A stretch of DNA of 64,000 nt from NCBI RefSeq assembly GCF_014672715.2, contig NZ_CP058566.2, positions 1,116,001 to 1,180,000 of the forward strand, written 5' to 3'. The notes beneath the pieces were generated by a model. That model was not told the DNA's origin and made no database searches. It saw only the letters and a program-made list of their open reading frames with translations. The DNA comes from Dehalogenimonas etheniformans. Its GTDB lineage: Bacteria; Chloroflexota; Dehalococcoidia; Dehalococcoidales; Dehalococcoidaceae. A program made the position numbers and the translations under genes. Positions 28,159-38,204 of the stretch are shown here, one piece after another. Positions within the stretch are counted from its first letter, which is position 1, and every line of letters begins with the position of its first letter.

Positions 28159-28191
28159 CGTCCGTCTCCCCCGCCACTCATGCGACCGGGC

Positions 28192-29307
28192 TTATTTACC
28201 TTCTTTGGTAGGCTTTTTGGCAGCCTGAAGTTCAGCCACACTCTCGGTGATAAATCGCTCGGTGGCTTCGTGAGCCTCGGCATCGGAATACTGTTCCGGA
28301 GGCGATTTCATGAAGTACGAGGCAGGTCCGAACAAGGCGCCCTTGATACCACGCTCTAGAGCCAACTTGGCGCACCGGACGGCGTCGATCACAACTCCGG
28401 CGGAGTTGGGGCTGTCCCATACCTCCAGCTTGCATTCCAACAGCAGCGGGACATCACCGAAAGTCCGGCCTTCCATGCGGATGTGGCAGAATTTGCGATC
28501 AAGAAGCCATGGTACATAGTCGGAAGGACCGACGTGAATGTCGCCGGGATTCATCTTGTAATCGAGTTGGGAAGACACGGCGTTGGTCTTGGAGATCTTT
28601 TTGCTCTCCAAGCGCTCGCGCTCAAGCATGTTCATAAAATCGGTATTGCCGCCGAAGTTGAGTTGGTAGGTGCGTTCCAGTTTGACGCCGCGTTCGCGGA
28701 ACAGATGGGTCAGGACACGGTGGACAATGGTCGCCCCAACCTGGCTCTTGATATCGTCGCCGATAACCGGGAGGCCCTTGTTGATGAAACGGTCCTGCCA
28801 ATACTTTTCGCGGGCTATAAACACAGGGATGCAGTTTATCAGGGCGCAACCCGCCTCAAGTACCTGTTCAACATACCACTTGGTGGCTTCCTCGGAGCCG
28901 ACCGGCAGATAGTTGATGACGACGTCGACTTTTTTGGCTTTTAAGATACCTACGATGTCGGCAGTCGGGCCGGGGGCTTTCTCGATGATCTGTGACAGAT
29001 ATTTTCCCAGACCATCGTGGGTCATACCTCGCTCGACCTTGACGCCGGACAGCGGGACATCGGTGAATTTAAAGGTGTTGTTGGGGGTGGTAAAAATCGC
29101 TTCCGAGAGGTCCTTGCCGACCTTATTCTTATCAATATCGAAAGCCGCTACGAACTCGATGTCCGAGACGTGGTAGCCGCCCAGATTGACATGCATCAAG
29201 CCCGGAACAAATTCCGTTTCTTTGGCTTTGCGATAATAATAGACTCCCTGTACGAAAGATGAAGCGCAGTTGCCAACACCGATGATGGCGACATTAATCT
29301 TACCCAA
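28192..29307 (-). CDS. ino1: myo-inositol-1-phosphate synthase
   Basis: Ino1 makes L-myo-inositol 1-phosphate from glucose 6-phosphate with NAD as internal cofactor. The 371-residue length is that of the actinobacterial/archaeal type. Motifs: [50 protein letters not shown] and the Lys-rich [14 protein letters not shown]. It opens a locus with PimA-like and CDP-alcohol phosphatidyltransferase genes, so the product probably feeds phosphatidylinositol. It could also supply a mycothiol-like compound (see 42049-44937). ATG at 29307 follows AAAGGAG. Confidence 0.95.
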   Translation of the reverse strand: MGKINVAIIGVGNCASSFVQGVYYYRKAKETEFVPGLMHVNLGGYHVSDIEFVAAFDIDKNKVGKDLSEAIFTTPNNTFKFTDVPLSGVKVERGMTHDGLGKYLSQIIEKAPGPTADIVGILKAKKVDVVINYLPVGSEEATKWYVEQVLEAGCALINCIPVFIAREKYWQDRFINKGLPVIGDDIKSQVGATIVHRVLTHLFRERGVKLERTYQLNFGGNTDFMNMLERERLESKKISKTNAVSSQLDYKMNPGDIHVGPSDYVPWLLDRKFCHIRMEGRTFGDVPLLLECKLEVWDSPNSAGVVIDAVRCAKLALERGIKGALFGPASYFMKSPPEQYSDAEAHEATERFITESVAELQAAKKPTKEGK

Positions 29308-29425
29308 GTTTAGAGAACTCCTTTCTAAATTTGCCGGTTCTTATAATGCCTGGCCTGAGGTTGTTCACAGTAACCTTAATTTCAGCCCCCTATCATTATC
29401 TATTGGAGAGGCGTTGTCAAGCTAT

Positions 29426-30316
29426 TTAGGTATCGGTGGCAGGCTGGTTGAATACCTTTAATCGCAGATCGGTACTTGAGGCATCGATTACCGCCAGTAG
29501 AATTCCGCTCCGGTCGTAGAGGCAGTAAGCTCTCTTCTCGGTAATTTGGGCTAAGACCTCGGCGGTTACCACACCGTGACTGATTCTTTCGGCCGATTCA
29601 GAATCCGCCTGAACCCCCGGGCAGTGCGACAACGGGTAGTCTGCCGGGAGGAGATCGGCGATAATCTCTTCTGCCGAATCCATGCGTCCGAGTTCGGTGC
29701 AGTCTTTTATGTCAAATATTCCGTATCGGGTGCGTTCGAGGCACTTCAGGTAGGCCCCTACCCCAAGTGACTGCCCGAGGTCGCGTGCAAGTGACCGGAT
29801 ATAGGTGCCAGAACCGCAATCGACTTCGATAGTGACAACGGGCGGATTGAAATCCAGGAGTTGGATTTTATGGATGGTTACCATCCTGGGTTCGAGTTCG
29901 ACGGTTTCGCCGCGGCGGGCAAGTTCGTATAACGGAGTACCGTTCCGTTTGAGCGCCGAAAACACCGGAGGCACCTGCCGGATAGTACCAATGAAGCTTC
30001 TCAATGCCATTTCGACGGCGTCTTGGCTTACGCCCGAGGCATCGTGCCTGAACATGAACTTGCCCTTGGCATCGAGGGTATCGGTCTCGGCGCCCAGTTC
30101 GATTTCTGCGAGATACGTTTTGGAAACCTGGTGGAGGAATTCTATAGTGCGCGTTGCCTGGCCGAAAGCCACAGGCAGGACGCCGGTAGCTAAGGGGTCA
30201 AGGGTCCCGGCGTGGCCTATATGCCGCTGGCCGGTCAGACGTTTCAGCCGGGCGATGACCGCATATGATGTAATCCCCGCCGGCTTGTTAATGTTGAGCC
30301 AGCCGCTGACGGTCAT
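29426..30316 (-). CDS. truB: tRNA pseudouridine(55) synthase
   Basis: TruB converts U55 of the T arm to pseudouridine. The 296-residue product has GWLNINKPAGITSYAV and GHAGTLDPLATGVLPV with catalytic Asp at residue 40, plus YLAEIELGAETDTLDAKG. The start ATG at 30316 overlaps the rbfA stop by four bases (ATGA), which is strong support, whereas the longer upstream frame overlaps rbfA coding sequence. Confidence 0.96.
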   Translation of the reverse strand: MTVSGWLNINKPAGITSYAVIARLKRLTGQRHIGHAGTLDPLATGVLPVAFGQATRTIEFLHQVSKTYLAEIELGAETDTLDAKGKFMFRHDASGVSQDAVEMALRSFIGTIRQVPPVFSALKRNGTPLYELARRGETVELEPRMVTIHKIQLLDFNPPVVTIEVDCGSGTYIRSLARDLGQSLGVGAYLKCLERTRYGIFDIKDCTELGRMDSAEEIIADLLPADYPLSHCPGVQADSESAERISHGVVTAEVLAQITEKRAYCLYDRSGILLAVIDASSTDLRLKVFNQPATDT

Positions 30317-30681
30317 CTTTGATCCGTTGGATGTTTCTGGGGTTTGTTTGCCTGATCGATGAGCTGACTCAGCCGCGCGCCCCTTTCTATTGACTCGTCC
30401 CAATAGAAATGGATCTCCGGGACGTAGCGCATGGTGAGCACTTTGCCCAACTCGCCGCGAAAAAACCCTGCGGCGGAATTTAAAGCGCCTAGTATTTCAT
30501 CCTTACGCTCGGCGCCAGCCAAGTGGCTGACATAGACTTTGGCGAATTTTAAGTCGGGAGCCGTCTCCACCGCAGTGACCGATATAACTCCGGCCAGGCG
30601 GGGGTCGTTAACTTCACGCTGGAGCGACTCACTTATCTCTTTGCGGATCAGTTGATTGACCCGCTCGATGCGGTGGCTCAC
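30313..30681 (-). CDS. rbfA: 30S ribosome-binding factor A
   Basis: RbfA helps mature the 30S subunit. The 122-residue protein has [50 protein letters not shown] and the KH-fold end with [24 protein letters not shown], all canonical. It overlaps infB by four bases (ATGA) and truB by four, in the usual nusA-infB-rbfA-truB order. Confidence 0.97.
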   Translation of the reverse strand: MSHRIERVNQLIRKEISESLQREVNDPRLAGVISVTAVETAPDLKFAKVYVSHLAGAERKDEILGALNSAAGFFRGELGKVLTMRYVPEIHFYWDESIERGARLSQLIDQANKPQKHPTDQR

Positions 30682-32441
30682 CCGCTCTTTTCCTTACGCA
30701 CGAACTCCAGGATATCGCCCGGCTGGAAATCGTTGAAGATTTCGAGACCTACGCCGCACTCGAACCCGGCAGCAACTTCACGGACATCATCTTTAAACCG
30801 TCTGAGCGAAATGATAGCGCTTTCGGCAAGCTGCTCGGAACCCCGCATGACCCGCACCCGGGCGCCGCGTGACGCTTTGCCTTCGATGACGTAAACCCCG
30901 GCTACCTTAGCCTTTTTGCCAGCTGGGAAAACGGCGCGGACTTCTGCGCGGCCTTCTACGACTTCGATAATTTCCGGTTCGATAAGACCCTTGAGAGCTT
31001 TATCGACGTCTTCGATCAGGTTGTAAATGATGTCATAGCGCTTGATATCTATTTTTTCGGTTTCAGCAAGCTTCTGGGCGCCGGTTTCGACTCCGGTCGA
31101 GAAGCCGATAACGAGGCCGTGCGACGCGATGGCCAGCATGACATCGTTTTCGGTAATGTTACCGGTGCCGGCGTGAATAATATGAACCGTTAAGTTATCA
31201 GTAGCCAGTTTCTCCAGTGAGGTGCGTATAGGTTCGATCGAGCCCTGGACGTCTGTCTTAAGTACGATGTTGAGTTCTTTGACTTTGCCTGCGGCGATCT
31301 GGTCATGGAGACTTGCCAGGCTGACCGTGACGGGTTTCTTGACCGTCCGTTCGGAGATGATCTGCCGGGCTTGACGTTCCGACTCGACAGCGGCGAAACT
31401 GTCACCCACCCCCGGAACGGTGGGTAAACCCAGGATGGCCACGGGAGTTGAAGGATCAGCCTTGCGAAGGTGTTTACCCTGATCGCTGAACATTGCTTTG
31501 ACCTTGCCGAAGGCATCGCCGACGACAATAGTATCGCCTATCTTCAGAGAGCCGTTTTGGACCAAAACCGTAGCCATAGCGCCCCGGCTTTTGTCCATTT
31601 CCGCTTCGATCACGACACCGGTGGCAGGAGCGTTGGGATCGGCGTGCAGGTCTTCCATTTCAGCAACGAGCAGGATGTTTTCCAGCAGGTCGTCGATACC
31701 TTTATGTTCCTTGGCAGAGGTCCCGACAGCGATGGTGTCTCCGCCCCAGTCTTCAACAACTAGGCCGTGGTCGGCGAGTTGCTGTTTTACCCGGTCGGGG
31801 TTGGCGGTAGGTTTATCGATTTTATTTATCGCCACCACGATGGGTACGCCTGCGGCTCGGGCGTGATCTATGGCTTCAAGCGTCTGAGGCATGATGCCGT
31901 CATCAGCAGCTACCACTAGTACGGTGATATCCGTAGAACGGGCTCCTCGGGCCCGCATGGCGGTAAAAGCCTCGTGGCCTGGCGTGTCGAGGAAAGTAAT
32001 CTTCTGCCCTTTGACATCGACCTGGTAGGCGCCGATATGCTGGGTGATGCCGCCAGTTTCGCTCTCCATCACATGGGTCTGGCGGATGGCGTCCAGCAGG
32101 CGCGTTTTGCCGTGGTCAACATGGCCCATGATAGTGACCACCGGCGGCCGAAGCGGCAGGTTCTTGGTCTCTTCATGTTCGGGCTTTTTCTTCTTGGTAG
32201 CGGCGCGGACCGTCTGCGGCTTGGCTTCGATACCAAAATCCGCGGCGATCCGGGCAGCGGCTTCATAATCGATAACCTCGTTGATGTTAGCCATCAGGCC
32301 GTTTCGCATCAACTGTTTGATGACTTCGATGGGATTCTGGCGAATAGTTTGAGCGAGCTGGCGCACGCTTATCGCGGCCGGCAATTCGACCGCCTTAGAC
32401 TGAGGCACCCGCGTCGAAATCTCTTTACGTTCCTCAGACAA
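30678..32441 (-). CDS. infB: translation initiation factor IF-2
   Basis: IF-2 delivers fMet-tRNA to the 30S subunit. The 587-residue protein is at the short end of the family: it lacks the long charged N-terminal extension and begins with the IF2-N helix domain ([32 protein letters not shown]). The GTPase domain has [16 protein letters not shown] and NKIDK. Domain C2 is at the end ([20 protein letters not shown]...[19 protein letters not shown]). It overlaps ylxR by eight bases upstream and rbfA by four downstream. Confidence 0.97.
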   Translation of the reverse strand: MSEERKEISTRVPQSKAVELPAAISVRQLAQTIRQNPIEVIKQLMRNGLMANINEVIDYEAAARIAADFGIEAKPQTVRAATKKKKPEHEETKNLPLRPPVVTIMGHVDHGKTRLLDAIRQTHVMESETGGITQHIGAYQVDVKGQKITFLDTPGHEAFTAMRARGARSTDITVLVVAADDGIMPQTLEAIDHARAAGVPIVVAINKIDKPTANPDRVKQQLADHGLVVEDWGGDTIAVGTSAKEHKGIDDLLENILLVAEMEDLHADPNAPATGVVIEAEMDKSRGAMATVLVQNGSLKIGDTIVVGDAFGKVKAMFSDQGKHLRKADPSTPVAILGLPTVPGVGDSFAAVESERQARQIISERTVKKPVTVSLASLHDQIAAGKVKELNIVLKTDVQGSIEPIRTSLEKLATDNLTVHIIHAGTGNITENDVMLAIASHGLVIGFSTGVETGAQKLAETEKIDIKRYDIIYNLIEDVDKALKGLIEPEIIEVVEGRAEVRAVFPAGKKAKVAGVYVIEGKASRGARVRVMRGSEQLAESAIISLRRFKDDVREVAAGFECGVGLEIFNDFQPGDILEFVRKEKSG

Positions 32442-32724
32442 GTGCCTGCTCCTTAATATATTCGCCGATATTAGTTTTCAGCAATTCTCTATCTTCCGGG
32501 CTGATTTTAACTTTCAATATATGCTCTATTTTGTTATCTTTCAAAGCCAGGTTCAGGCAACTGGCCTCACGGCAAAGGTAGGCGCCCCGGCCTGCCAGGC
32601 GACCCGAAGGGTCTAGCAGGACCTGCCCTTCCGGCGTCCTGACGACGCGCAACAATCCGCGTTTGCTGCCGACAGTCCGGCAGACCACGCAGGTGCGCTG
32701 GGGAGTTTTTTTAGTCGTATTCAT
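32434..32724 (-). CDS. ylxR: YlxR family (DUF448) RNA-binding protein
   Basis: This 96-residue protein has the YlxR core RTCVVCR...[35 protein letters not shown], a fold with a conserved GRGAYLC stretch. The ATG at 32724 lies inside the last codons of nusA, overlapping by 14 bases. A longer upstream frame is just nusA antisense-phase noise. It sits between nusA and infB as in many bacteria. Confidence 0.93.
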   Translation of the reverse strand: MNTTKKTPQRTCVVCRTVGSKRGLLRVVRTPEGQVLLDPSGRLAGRGAYLCREASCLNLALKDNKIEHILKVKISPEDRELLKTNIGEYIKEQALV

Positions 32725-34213
32725 CCGTATCGAATTCGCCGGCGCCGCCGGAGCGTTTTTTCTTGCCTCGGCCGCCTTCGTCATCTTTGCCTTTTTTCTT
32801 TTTCTTGTCGACGCCTCTATCACCCGAGCGCCCAAGGATATCCTCGGCGAAGCGGACGCCCGATTTGCTGCCGGCGCCGACTGGCACGCGCTCGGGAACG
32901 TTGAGCGACAGTTTCAGGCCGACTTCCTCTTCGACGGGAGCTTGCATCGCCGGTGCGGTCACGGCCACCGGTTCGGGTATCACCGGTTCGACGACCGGAA
33001 CCGCAGGCGCTACCTCGACGGGTTTTTCGGGTTTTTCAACGTGCCTTACCGGGGCCTTTTCGGCCACTTTCTCTGCGACCTTTTCGGCCGGTTTTTCAAG
33101 CGTTTTTTCGATGACGGGTTGGGCTACAGCCTCAGGTGCCTTGCTAACAGCCTCAGGCGTCACCACGGGATGAGCCGCCTCGTAATCAGAAACGCTCTTG
33201 ATATCGATGCGCCAGCCGGTCAACTTGACCGCCAGCCGGACATTCTGACCTTCTTTGCCGATGGCCAGGCTCTGCTGTCGATCGGGGATGACGGCGGTAG
33301 CGGACTTGTCACTTTCCGACAGAATTACTCTTACCACCTGGGCGGGCGACAGCGCATTGGCAATAAAAACCGCTGGGTCCGGGCTCCAGGATACCACATC
33401 AATTTTTTCTCCGCTAAGCTCGGAAACGATGTTTTGGATGCGAATACCCCGGAGACCCACGCAGCAACCGACGGGATCGATCCCCGTCTGTCGTGCCGCG
33501 ACCGCGACCTTGCTCCGAGCACCGGCTTCCCGGGCGACGGATTTAATTTCCACCATGCCGCTGAAGATTTCCGGTATCTCCATCTCGAAAAGGCGCCGCA
33601 GTAAACCAGGATGAGACCGGGACAGGACGACCGTCGGTCCCTTGATACCTTTAGCAACCTCAACAAGATAGGCGCGGATGCGCTGCCCCGGCCGGTAGCG
33701 CTCGGTGTGCACCTGCTCCTGGAGCGGCATGACGGCTTCGGCCCGTCCCAGATCGACAATGATCTGTTTGGGTTCGATCCGCTGGATGACACCGGAGACG
33801 ATATCACCGGCCTTTCCGGCATACTCATCTACAATGGCGGTGTTCTCGGCCTCATGGAGGCGCTGCAGGATCACCTGTTTGGCAGTCTGAGCCGCAATTC
33901 GCCCGGCATCGGCAGGCGTTGATTCTACGGCTACCGGTTCGCCTAACTGAATGCCCGGCTGGATGCGTTTAGCTTCAGCAAGGGTTATTTCCTTACGAGG
34001 GTCATCGACTTTTTCGACGACCGTTTTTTCAGCCCAAACCTTAACACGCCCGGTGGCTGGATCGATCTTGACCTGAATATTCTGATTGGGGGCAAAACTC
34101 TCTTTACGGTAGGCGGAAACGAGCGCCGCCTCAACCGCCGCCAGAACCACCTCTTTCGAGAGGTTTTTCTCGGCGGAGAGTTGAGTGATAGCGAGCAAGA
34201 AGTCGCTTTTCAT
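32711..34213 (-). CDS. nusA: transcription termination/antitermination factor NusA
   Basis: The 500-residue protein begins [23 protein letters not shown] (RNA-polymerase-binding N domain), then an S1 domain ([21 protein letters not shown]), and two KH domains ([19 protein letters not shown] and the second with [16 protein letters not shown]). After about residue 345 it has a long low-complexity Pro/Glu/Val/Ala tail and a basic end ([20 protein letters not shown]), absent in most NusA proteins. The ATG at 34213 is chosen because the family starts here and AGGAG lies 12 bases upstream. rimP, usually before nusA, is absent here. A terminator-like hairpin lies in its leader. Confidence 0.96.
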   Translation of the reverse strand: MKSDFLLAITQLSAEKNLSKEVVLAAVEAALVSAYRKESFAPNQNIQVKIDPATGRVKVWAEKTVVEKVDDPRKEITLAEAKRIQPGIQLGEPVAVESTPADAGRIAAQTAKQVILQRLHEAENTAIVDEYAGKAGDIVSGVIQRIEPKQIIVDLGRAEAVMPLQEQVHTERYRPGQRIRAYLVEVAKGIKGPTVVLSRSHPGLLRRLFEMEIPEIFSGMVEIKSVAREAGARSKVAVAARQTGIDPVGCCVGLRGIRIQNIVSELSGEKIDVVSWSPDPAVFIANALSPAQVVRVILSESDKSATAVIPDRQQSLAIGKEGQNVRLAVKLTGWRIDIKSVSDYEAAHPVVTPEAVSKAPEAVAQPVIEKTLEKPAEKVAEKVAEKAPVRHVEKPEKPVEVAPAVPVVEPVIPEPVAVTAPAMQAPVEEEVGLKLSLNVPERVPVGAGSKSGVRFAEDILGRSGDRGVDKKKKKGKDDEGGRGKKKRSGGAGEFDTDEYD

Positions 34214-34243
34214 CTCGTGTTTGCTCTCCTTATCTCTTACAAT

Positions 34244-34267
34244 AAAAAAGTGGGACTTAACCCACTT
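34244..34267 (-). terminator. terminator-like attenuator in the nusA leader
   Basis: On the minus strand the hairpin AAGTGGG-TTAAGT-CCCACTT is followed by a T-run (six Ts including those ending the stem). It lies between the predicted -10 (34299-34294) and the nusA ATG (34213), so transcripts from that promoter must pass it. The position fits transcription attenuation of the nusA operon, which NusA itself could modulate; this is inference. Confidence 0.65.
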
Positions 34268-34293
34268 CACAGGTTCTCTTCAACTAACTTTAA

Positions 34294-34322
34294 AGTATAT
34301 CACGCTTCCCACACGAATGCAA
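34294..34322 (-). promoter_or_regulatory. predicted promoter of the nusA operon
   Basis: TTGCAT (34322-34317) and TATACT (34299-34294) on the minus strand are 17 bases apart. Transcription would start near 34287, leaving a ~75-base leader that contains the hairpin at 34244-34267. Confidence 0.55.
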
Positions 34323-34437
34323 TAGATGTAAGCGCTGATAACCCGCCGAGTCAGGTTCATCGATTCCGTCATAACTGGGTATCTCAACTTTTCGTTTGAC
34401 ACCGGGAGAACGTGTGGCTAACATAGGAGCCACATTT

Positions 34438-35958
34438 ATGTTAGCTCGAGTCTTGACCTGTGCTCTACTGGGTCTCGAAGGCACCATCGTCGAGGTTGAG
34501 GTCGATACCGCCCCCGGTTTGCCCAACTTCACCGTCGTCGGCCTGCCGGATACCGCCATCCAGGAAGCTCGGGAGCGGGTACGCTACGCCGTCCGTAACT
34601 CCGGCTTTTTCTTCCCAAACAAACGGGTGGTCGCGAGTTTGGCGCCGGCGGACTTCAAGAAGACCGGTCCAGCTTACGATCTACCTATTGCCCTGGGAAT
34701 AGTCATGAGTTCCGGGCAGCTTTCCGCCGATGTCTCCAACCTGATTTTGCTCGGCGAGCTTTCCCTGGAAGGCAAGTTGCGCCACACTACCGGTATACTG
34801 CCGATGGTCGCCCTGGCGCATCAGAAGGGCTACCAGAGAGTGGTCGTGCCGGCCGAGGACGCGCTTGAGGCTTGCCTCGTTGACGGTGTCGAGATCATCC
34901 CCATCGATAGCCTGGCTCAACTTGCGTCCTTTTTATCGGGAGAGACCGAGGCTCCCGCCTGCCCTGTTCGCCCTCCAGAAGAAGCCCCAGTCCCACCGGG
35001 TAAAGGTGTTGACATGACCTTCATCAAGGGACAGGAGCATGTGAAACGAGCTCTCGAGGTGGCCGCTGCCGGCGCACATAACGTCGTCATGTCGGGACCG
35101 CCCGGTTCCGGCAAGACCATGCTAGCGCGGGCGCTGACCACCATTTTGCCACCACTGACCAATGAAGAGGCTCTTGAGGTTACCAAAATCATGAGCGTCG
35201 CTGGCTATCTGAGACCGGGCAAAGCACTCATCAAGGAGCGTCCGTTCCGGGCTCCCCACTACACGACTTCGGCGGCCGGATTAGTCGGTGGTGGCCATTG
35301 GCCACGTCCAGGCGAGATAACGTTGTCGCACCGCGGCGTGCTTTTCCTGGATGAACTGCCGGAATTCGGCCATAATATGCTTGAGGTTTTGCGGGCTCCG
35401 CTTGAGGATCGAGTAGTGACCATATCCCGATCTCAGGGTTCGGTAACTTTTCCGGCTAACTTTATGATGGTTGGTGCCATGAATCCCTGCCCGTGCGGTT
35501 ATTTTGGAGACAGTCTCAAGGAATGCCGGTGTCAGACTTCGGCCATCACCCGCTACCAGGCAAGGCTGTCAGGACCGTTTCTTGACCGTGTCGATATATT
35601 CATTGATGTCCCCAGAGTGGACTTTGATAAGCTTTCGGGCGGGCACAACGGCGAGGCATCATCAGTTATCGCCGGACGGGTTATGGCGGCTCGTCAGATC
35701 CAGACCGACCGGTTCCACGGCACTCGGCTGAACGCCAATAACGATATGGCGGCTCCGGAGATTAAAAAATACTGCATCCTGGATCCGGCCGCTGAAAGCC
35801 TGTTGCGCACCGCGATGCGCCAACTATCTTTATCCGCGCGAGCCTTTCACCGGACATTGAGACTCAGCCGCACCATCGCCGACCTCGACGGCAGTGAGAT
35901 AATAAAAGCCCATCACATGGCCGAGGCGCTGCAGTACCGGCCACGCCTCAACTCTTAG
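34438..35958 (+). CDS. comM: YifB/ComM family Mg chelatase-like AAA+ helicase
   Basis: The product has 506 residues with three parts: an N-terminal Lon-protease-like fold (VLTCALLGLEGTIVEVEVD, PAYDLPIALG), an AAA+ domain with Walker A GPPGSGKTMLARAL and Walker B LFLDELPEFG, and a C-terminal Mg-chelatase-like helical part. A CxCG pair (NPCPCGYFGD...CRC) before the sensor region is typical. ComM is a branch-migration helicase in natural transformation, but in strict anaerobes the family role is less clear. The ATG at 34438 has AGGAG eight bases upstream; an upstream in-frame start at 34396 is less likely. DUF502 follows after five bases. Confidence 0.92.
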   Translation: MLARVLTCALLGLEGTIVEVEVDTAPGLPNFTVVGLPDTAIQEARERVRYAVRNSGFFFPNKRVVASLAPADFKKTGPAYDLPIALGIVMSSGQLSADVSNLILLGELSLEGKLRHTTGILPMVALAHQKGYQRVVVPAEDALEACLVDGVEIIPIDSLAQLASFLSGETEAPACPVRPPEEAPVPPGKGVDMTFIKGQEHVKRALEVAAAGAHNVVMSGPPGSGKTMLARALTTILPPLTNEEALEVTKIMSVAGYLRPGKALIKERPFRAPHYTTSAAGLVGGGHWPRPGEITLSHRGVLFLDELPEFGHNMLEVLRAPLEDRVVTISRSQGSVTFPANFMMVGAMNPCPCGYFGDSLKECRCQTSAITRYQARLSGPFLDRVDIFIDVPRVDFDKLSGGHNGEASSVIAGRVMAARQIQTDRFHGTRLNANNDMAAPEIKKYCILDPAAESLLRTAMRQLSLSARAFHRTLRLSRTIADLDGSEIIKAHHMAEALQYRPRLNS

Positions 35959-35963
35959 GAAGC

Positions 35964-36626
35964 ATGATGGACACCGAAACAAATGTAGATGAAAAACCGC
36001 GCCAGGGGTGGTTTGGTAAAAACCTGCGCCGGAATTTTCTAGCCGGCCTCCTAGTTCTCGTGCCCGTAGCCATAGTCATTTTCGTCATCCTGTGGTTCTT
36101 CCACACTATCGACGGGATTCTGCAGCCCATCATCAGGCTTTTTTTCGGCCGCACCATAACCGGCCTCGGATTTGCTATCACTTTCGTGCTGATTTACCTT
36201 GTCGGCGTGCTCGCCTCCAACATCGTCGGCCGGCGAATTATTCAGTTCGGAGAATGGCTGGTGTGTAAACTGCCGGTGCTCGGCCAGCTTTACAACGCCG
36301 CCAAGCAGGCCATGTCAAGCATCTCCGGCCTCTCCCGGACCAAAGCCGCTTTCCGTGAGGTCGTCCTGATTGAATATCCAAGGAAAGGTCTAAGGTCAAT
36401 CGGCTTCGTGACTAATGAAATTATTGATTCCGAGGGGCGGAAACTGACAGCGGTGTATCTGCCGACGACACCAGTACCGACTTCGGGTTGGCTCATCCTG
36501 GTGACGGAAGACCAGTTGATCCGTACCGACATATCCGTCGATACGGCGATGAAAATGGTGATCTCCGGGGGGATTGCCTCCCCGCCGGAACTGGGAGCCA
36601 GAGTTGACGGATCTCAGGGCTCTTAG
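35964..36626 (+). CDS. DUF502 family membrane protein
   Basis: The 220-residue protein has two membrane segments near the N-terminus (NFLAGLLVLVPVAIVIFVILW and GLGFAITFVLIYLVGVLASNI) and a soluble C-terminal half with IEYPRKGLRSIGFVT and LPTTPVPTSGWLILV. DUF502 proteins are widespread and without an established function; the conserved LPTTPxPTSG motif is recognisable. It follows comM by five bases and its end overlaps the small membrane-protein gene on the other strand. Confidence 0.9.
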   Translation: MMDTETNVDEKPRQGWFGKNLRRNFLAGLLVLVPVAIVIFVILWFFHTIDGILQPIIRLFFGRTITGLGFAITFVLIYLVGVLASNIVGRRIIQFGEWLVCKLPVLGQLYNAAKQAMSSISGLSRTKAAFREVVLIEYPRKGLRSIGFVTNEIIDSEGRKLTAVYLPTTPVPTSGWLILVTEDQLIRTDISVDTAMKMVISGGIASPPELGARVDGSQGS

Positions 36627-36868
36627 TGGAGCCAGACCCACAACCCGAGAATCAGCAAGCCAACCCCAATGGAAATCCAGCCGCCTATTCGGAGGGATCC
36701 CGGCTCCGGCCTCTCTGGGTTGTGAGTCACAAATTCCCTCAGGTCCCGCTTTCGCGACAAAGCATTGTAATAGCCCCTCTCCTCAGCGACCCCGCTCAGA
36801 ATCATCACGAGGCCGACGGCGAGAAACAGAAAGCCTAAGACAAGGACGATGATGCTTTGTCCTGACAC
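36623..36868 (-). CDS. small two-helix membrane protein, unknown function
   Basis: The 81-residue product has two membrane helices (IIVLVLGFLFLAVGLVMILSG and IGGWISIGVGLLILGLWVW) with a charged loop between them (AEERGYYNALSRKRDLREFVT). It starts with GTG at 36868, supported by an AAAGGAGG site six bases upstream, which makes it more likely real than a shadow frame. Its stop overlaps the DUF502 end convergently by four bases. Confidence 0.72.
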   Translation of the reverse strand: MSGQSIIVLVLGFLFLAVGLVMILSGVAEERGYYNALSRKRDLREFVTHNPERPEPGSLRIGGWISIGVGLLILGLWVWLH

Positions 36869-36990
36869 GCCCAGCCTCCTTTACGACAATCTGTTTCGAA
36901 TTCGACGCGGAGAGTAATTTTTAGAATTATAGTTCGTCGCCTGCCGGTTATCAAGAATTATATAATTTCAATCCGCATGGTTGTGAAACA

Positions 36991-37021
36991 GAAACTGGAA
37001 GCCCAGAGGGCTTCCAGTTTC
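36991..37021 (-). terminator. terminator after rplL
   Basis: A 14-bp perfect stem (36991-37004 with 37008-37021) with a three-base loop lies 20 bases after the rplL stop. On the minus strand only TGTTTC follows, so the T-run is weak, but the stem is strong and placed at the end of the ribosomal operon. Confidence 0.75.
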
Positions 37022-37040
37022 TTCGGCTCGGTATCTGGAA

Positions 37041-37430
37041 TTATTTAACTTCGACGGTCGCGCCGACGGCTTCCAGCTTGGATTTGGCGGCAGCCGCCTC
37101 GTCCTTGCTGATGGCTTCTTTGACGGCCTTGGGAGCGGCCTCAACCAGGTCCTTGGACTCTTTCAGGCCCAGGTTGGTGAGTTCGCGGACGACGCGGATA
37201 ACGTTGATCTTGTTGGCGCCGACATCCTTCAAGATGACGTCAAACTCGGTTTTTTCTTCAGCGGCAGGAGCAGCGGCGGCACCACCAGCGCCGGCAGCCG
37301 GGGCGGCAGCGGCCATCATCGGGACGGCGGCGCTCACGCCGAATTTCTCTTCGATACCCTTTTTAAGTTCAGCGACTTCGAAAAGGGTCATTTTTTCAAT
37401 TAACGCCAGGGCTTCAGTTACGTTCGACAT
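37041..37430 (-). CDS. rplL: 50S ribosomal protein L7/L12
   Basis: L7/L12 forms the ribosomal stalk that recruits GTPase factors. The 129-residue product has the N-terminal dimerisation helices ([26 protein letters not shown]), the Ala-rich hinge ([19 protein letters not shown]), and the C-terminal [38 protein letters not shown]. The ATG at 37430 has GAGGAG upstream; an earlier ATG is 12 bases up without a site. rpoBC, which often follows, is not here; the operon ends after rplL. Confidence 0.98.
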   Translation of the reverse strand: MSNVTEALALIEKMTLFEVAELKKGIEEKFGVSAAVPMMAAAAPAAGAGGAAAAPAAEEKTEFDVILKDVGANKINVIRVVRELTNLGLKESKDLVEAAPKAVKEAISKDEAAAAKSKLEAVGATVEVK

Positions 37431-37454
37431 AGTTCTCCTCATTTATTCCGTTTA

Positions 37455-37994
37455 TTATTTTGCTTCCAGTTGTTTGATTCGGGCTTCCAGGACACCTACC
37501 AGACCGGCGGCGGGAGCGTTGAGCACACCGACAAGTCCGTACAAAGGACCCTGTAAAGCACCCAGAACTTGACCGATAACCACCTTTTTGGGCGGCATCT
37601 TTGACAGTTCGGTCACCTGAGGTATTGTGATCGGCTGGTCTCCCAGAAAACCGCCGGCGATCGTCATCGTAGACTTGGTACTGGTGATGTGATCTATTAT
37701 CAACTTGGCGGGCGCGGCAACGTCTTCGCCGTAACCGTAAGCCATGGCGATCGGACCGTCGAAAACGCTTTTTAATGCGGCTTTTTTGGCCCCCCCCGCA
37801 GCATTCCGGGCCAGTGTGTTTTTAACTACCTTGAATCCCATCTTGGCGTTTCGAAGCTTTACCCTCAGCGTGGTCAATTCGGCTGTCTTGATACCACGAT
37901 AGTTCGTGATAATCGCCACGCTGGACTCACCGATGATCTTTTGCAGTTCGTCAATAGTCTGGCTTTTCTTGAGCCTTACCTTTGCATTTGGCAT
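37455..37994 (-). CDS. rplJ: 50S ribosomal protein L10
   Basis: L10 anchors the L7/L12 dimers. The 179-residue protein shows EIxxxxxxSxVAIITNYRGIKTAELTTLR, FKVVKNTLARNAA, and a C-terminal LxGVLEARIKQLEAK helix for L12 binding. It is preceded by an L10-type leader and an intrinsic terminator between rplA and rplJ, the usual autoregulation site. Confidence 0.98.
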   Translation of the reverse strand: MPNAKVRLKKSQTIDELQKIIGESSVAIITNYRGIKTAELTTLRVKLRNAKMGFKVVKNTLARNAAGGAKKAALKSVFDGPIAMAYGYGEDVAAPAKLIIDHITSTKSTMTIAGGFLGDQPITIPQVTELSKMPPKKVVIGQVLGALQGPLYGLVGVLNAPAAGLVGVLEARIKQLEAK

Positions 37995-38014
37995 TCTAAT
38001 ATCACCCCTTTCAA

Positions 38015-38046
38015 TTAAAAAGTCCTTGTGCCACGCACAAGGACTT
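38015..38046 (-). terminator. attenuator hairpin before rplJ
   Basis: On the minus strand AAGTCCTTGTGC pairs with GCACAAGGACTT around a three-base loop (38046-38020), followed by TTTAATT. This is an intrinsic terminator in the rplJ leader, between rplA and rplJ. It probably acts with the L10-binding element just upstream. Confidence 0.85.
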
Positions 38047-38077
38047 AAAAATCAAACTCAGGGAGTTTTGATGTTTT

Positions 38078-38130
38078 CCTCGGCTGGCATTCATTAAGTC
38101 CCTATTAAATCGGGACACCGGCTGTCTAAG
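38078..38130 (-). promoter_or_regulatory. ribosomal L10 leader (L10/L12 autoregulatory element)
   Basis: The minus strand has AGACAGCCGGTGTCCC, a GGGACTTAATG stretch and CCAGCCGAGG in the order and spacing of the known L10 leader family. It precedes an intrinsic terminator 30 bases later. L10 (with L12) binds such leaders and controls rplJL. Confidence 0.75.
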
Positions 38131-38204
38131 GATATTCAATTATCGCAAACTATACTATCACCAAGCGACCCGATGACGCAAGGCGCCGCCATTTACCATT
38201 GTTA

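Noticed and set aside
32663-33604. 313-codon plus-strand frame opposite nusA
   Set aside because: Shadow of nusA with Phe/Arg/Gly-rich composition; no ribosome-binding site.
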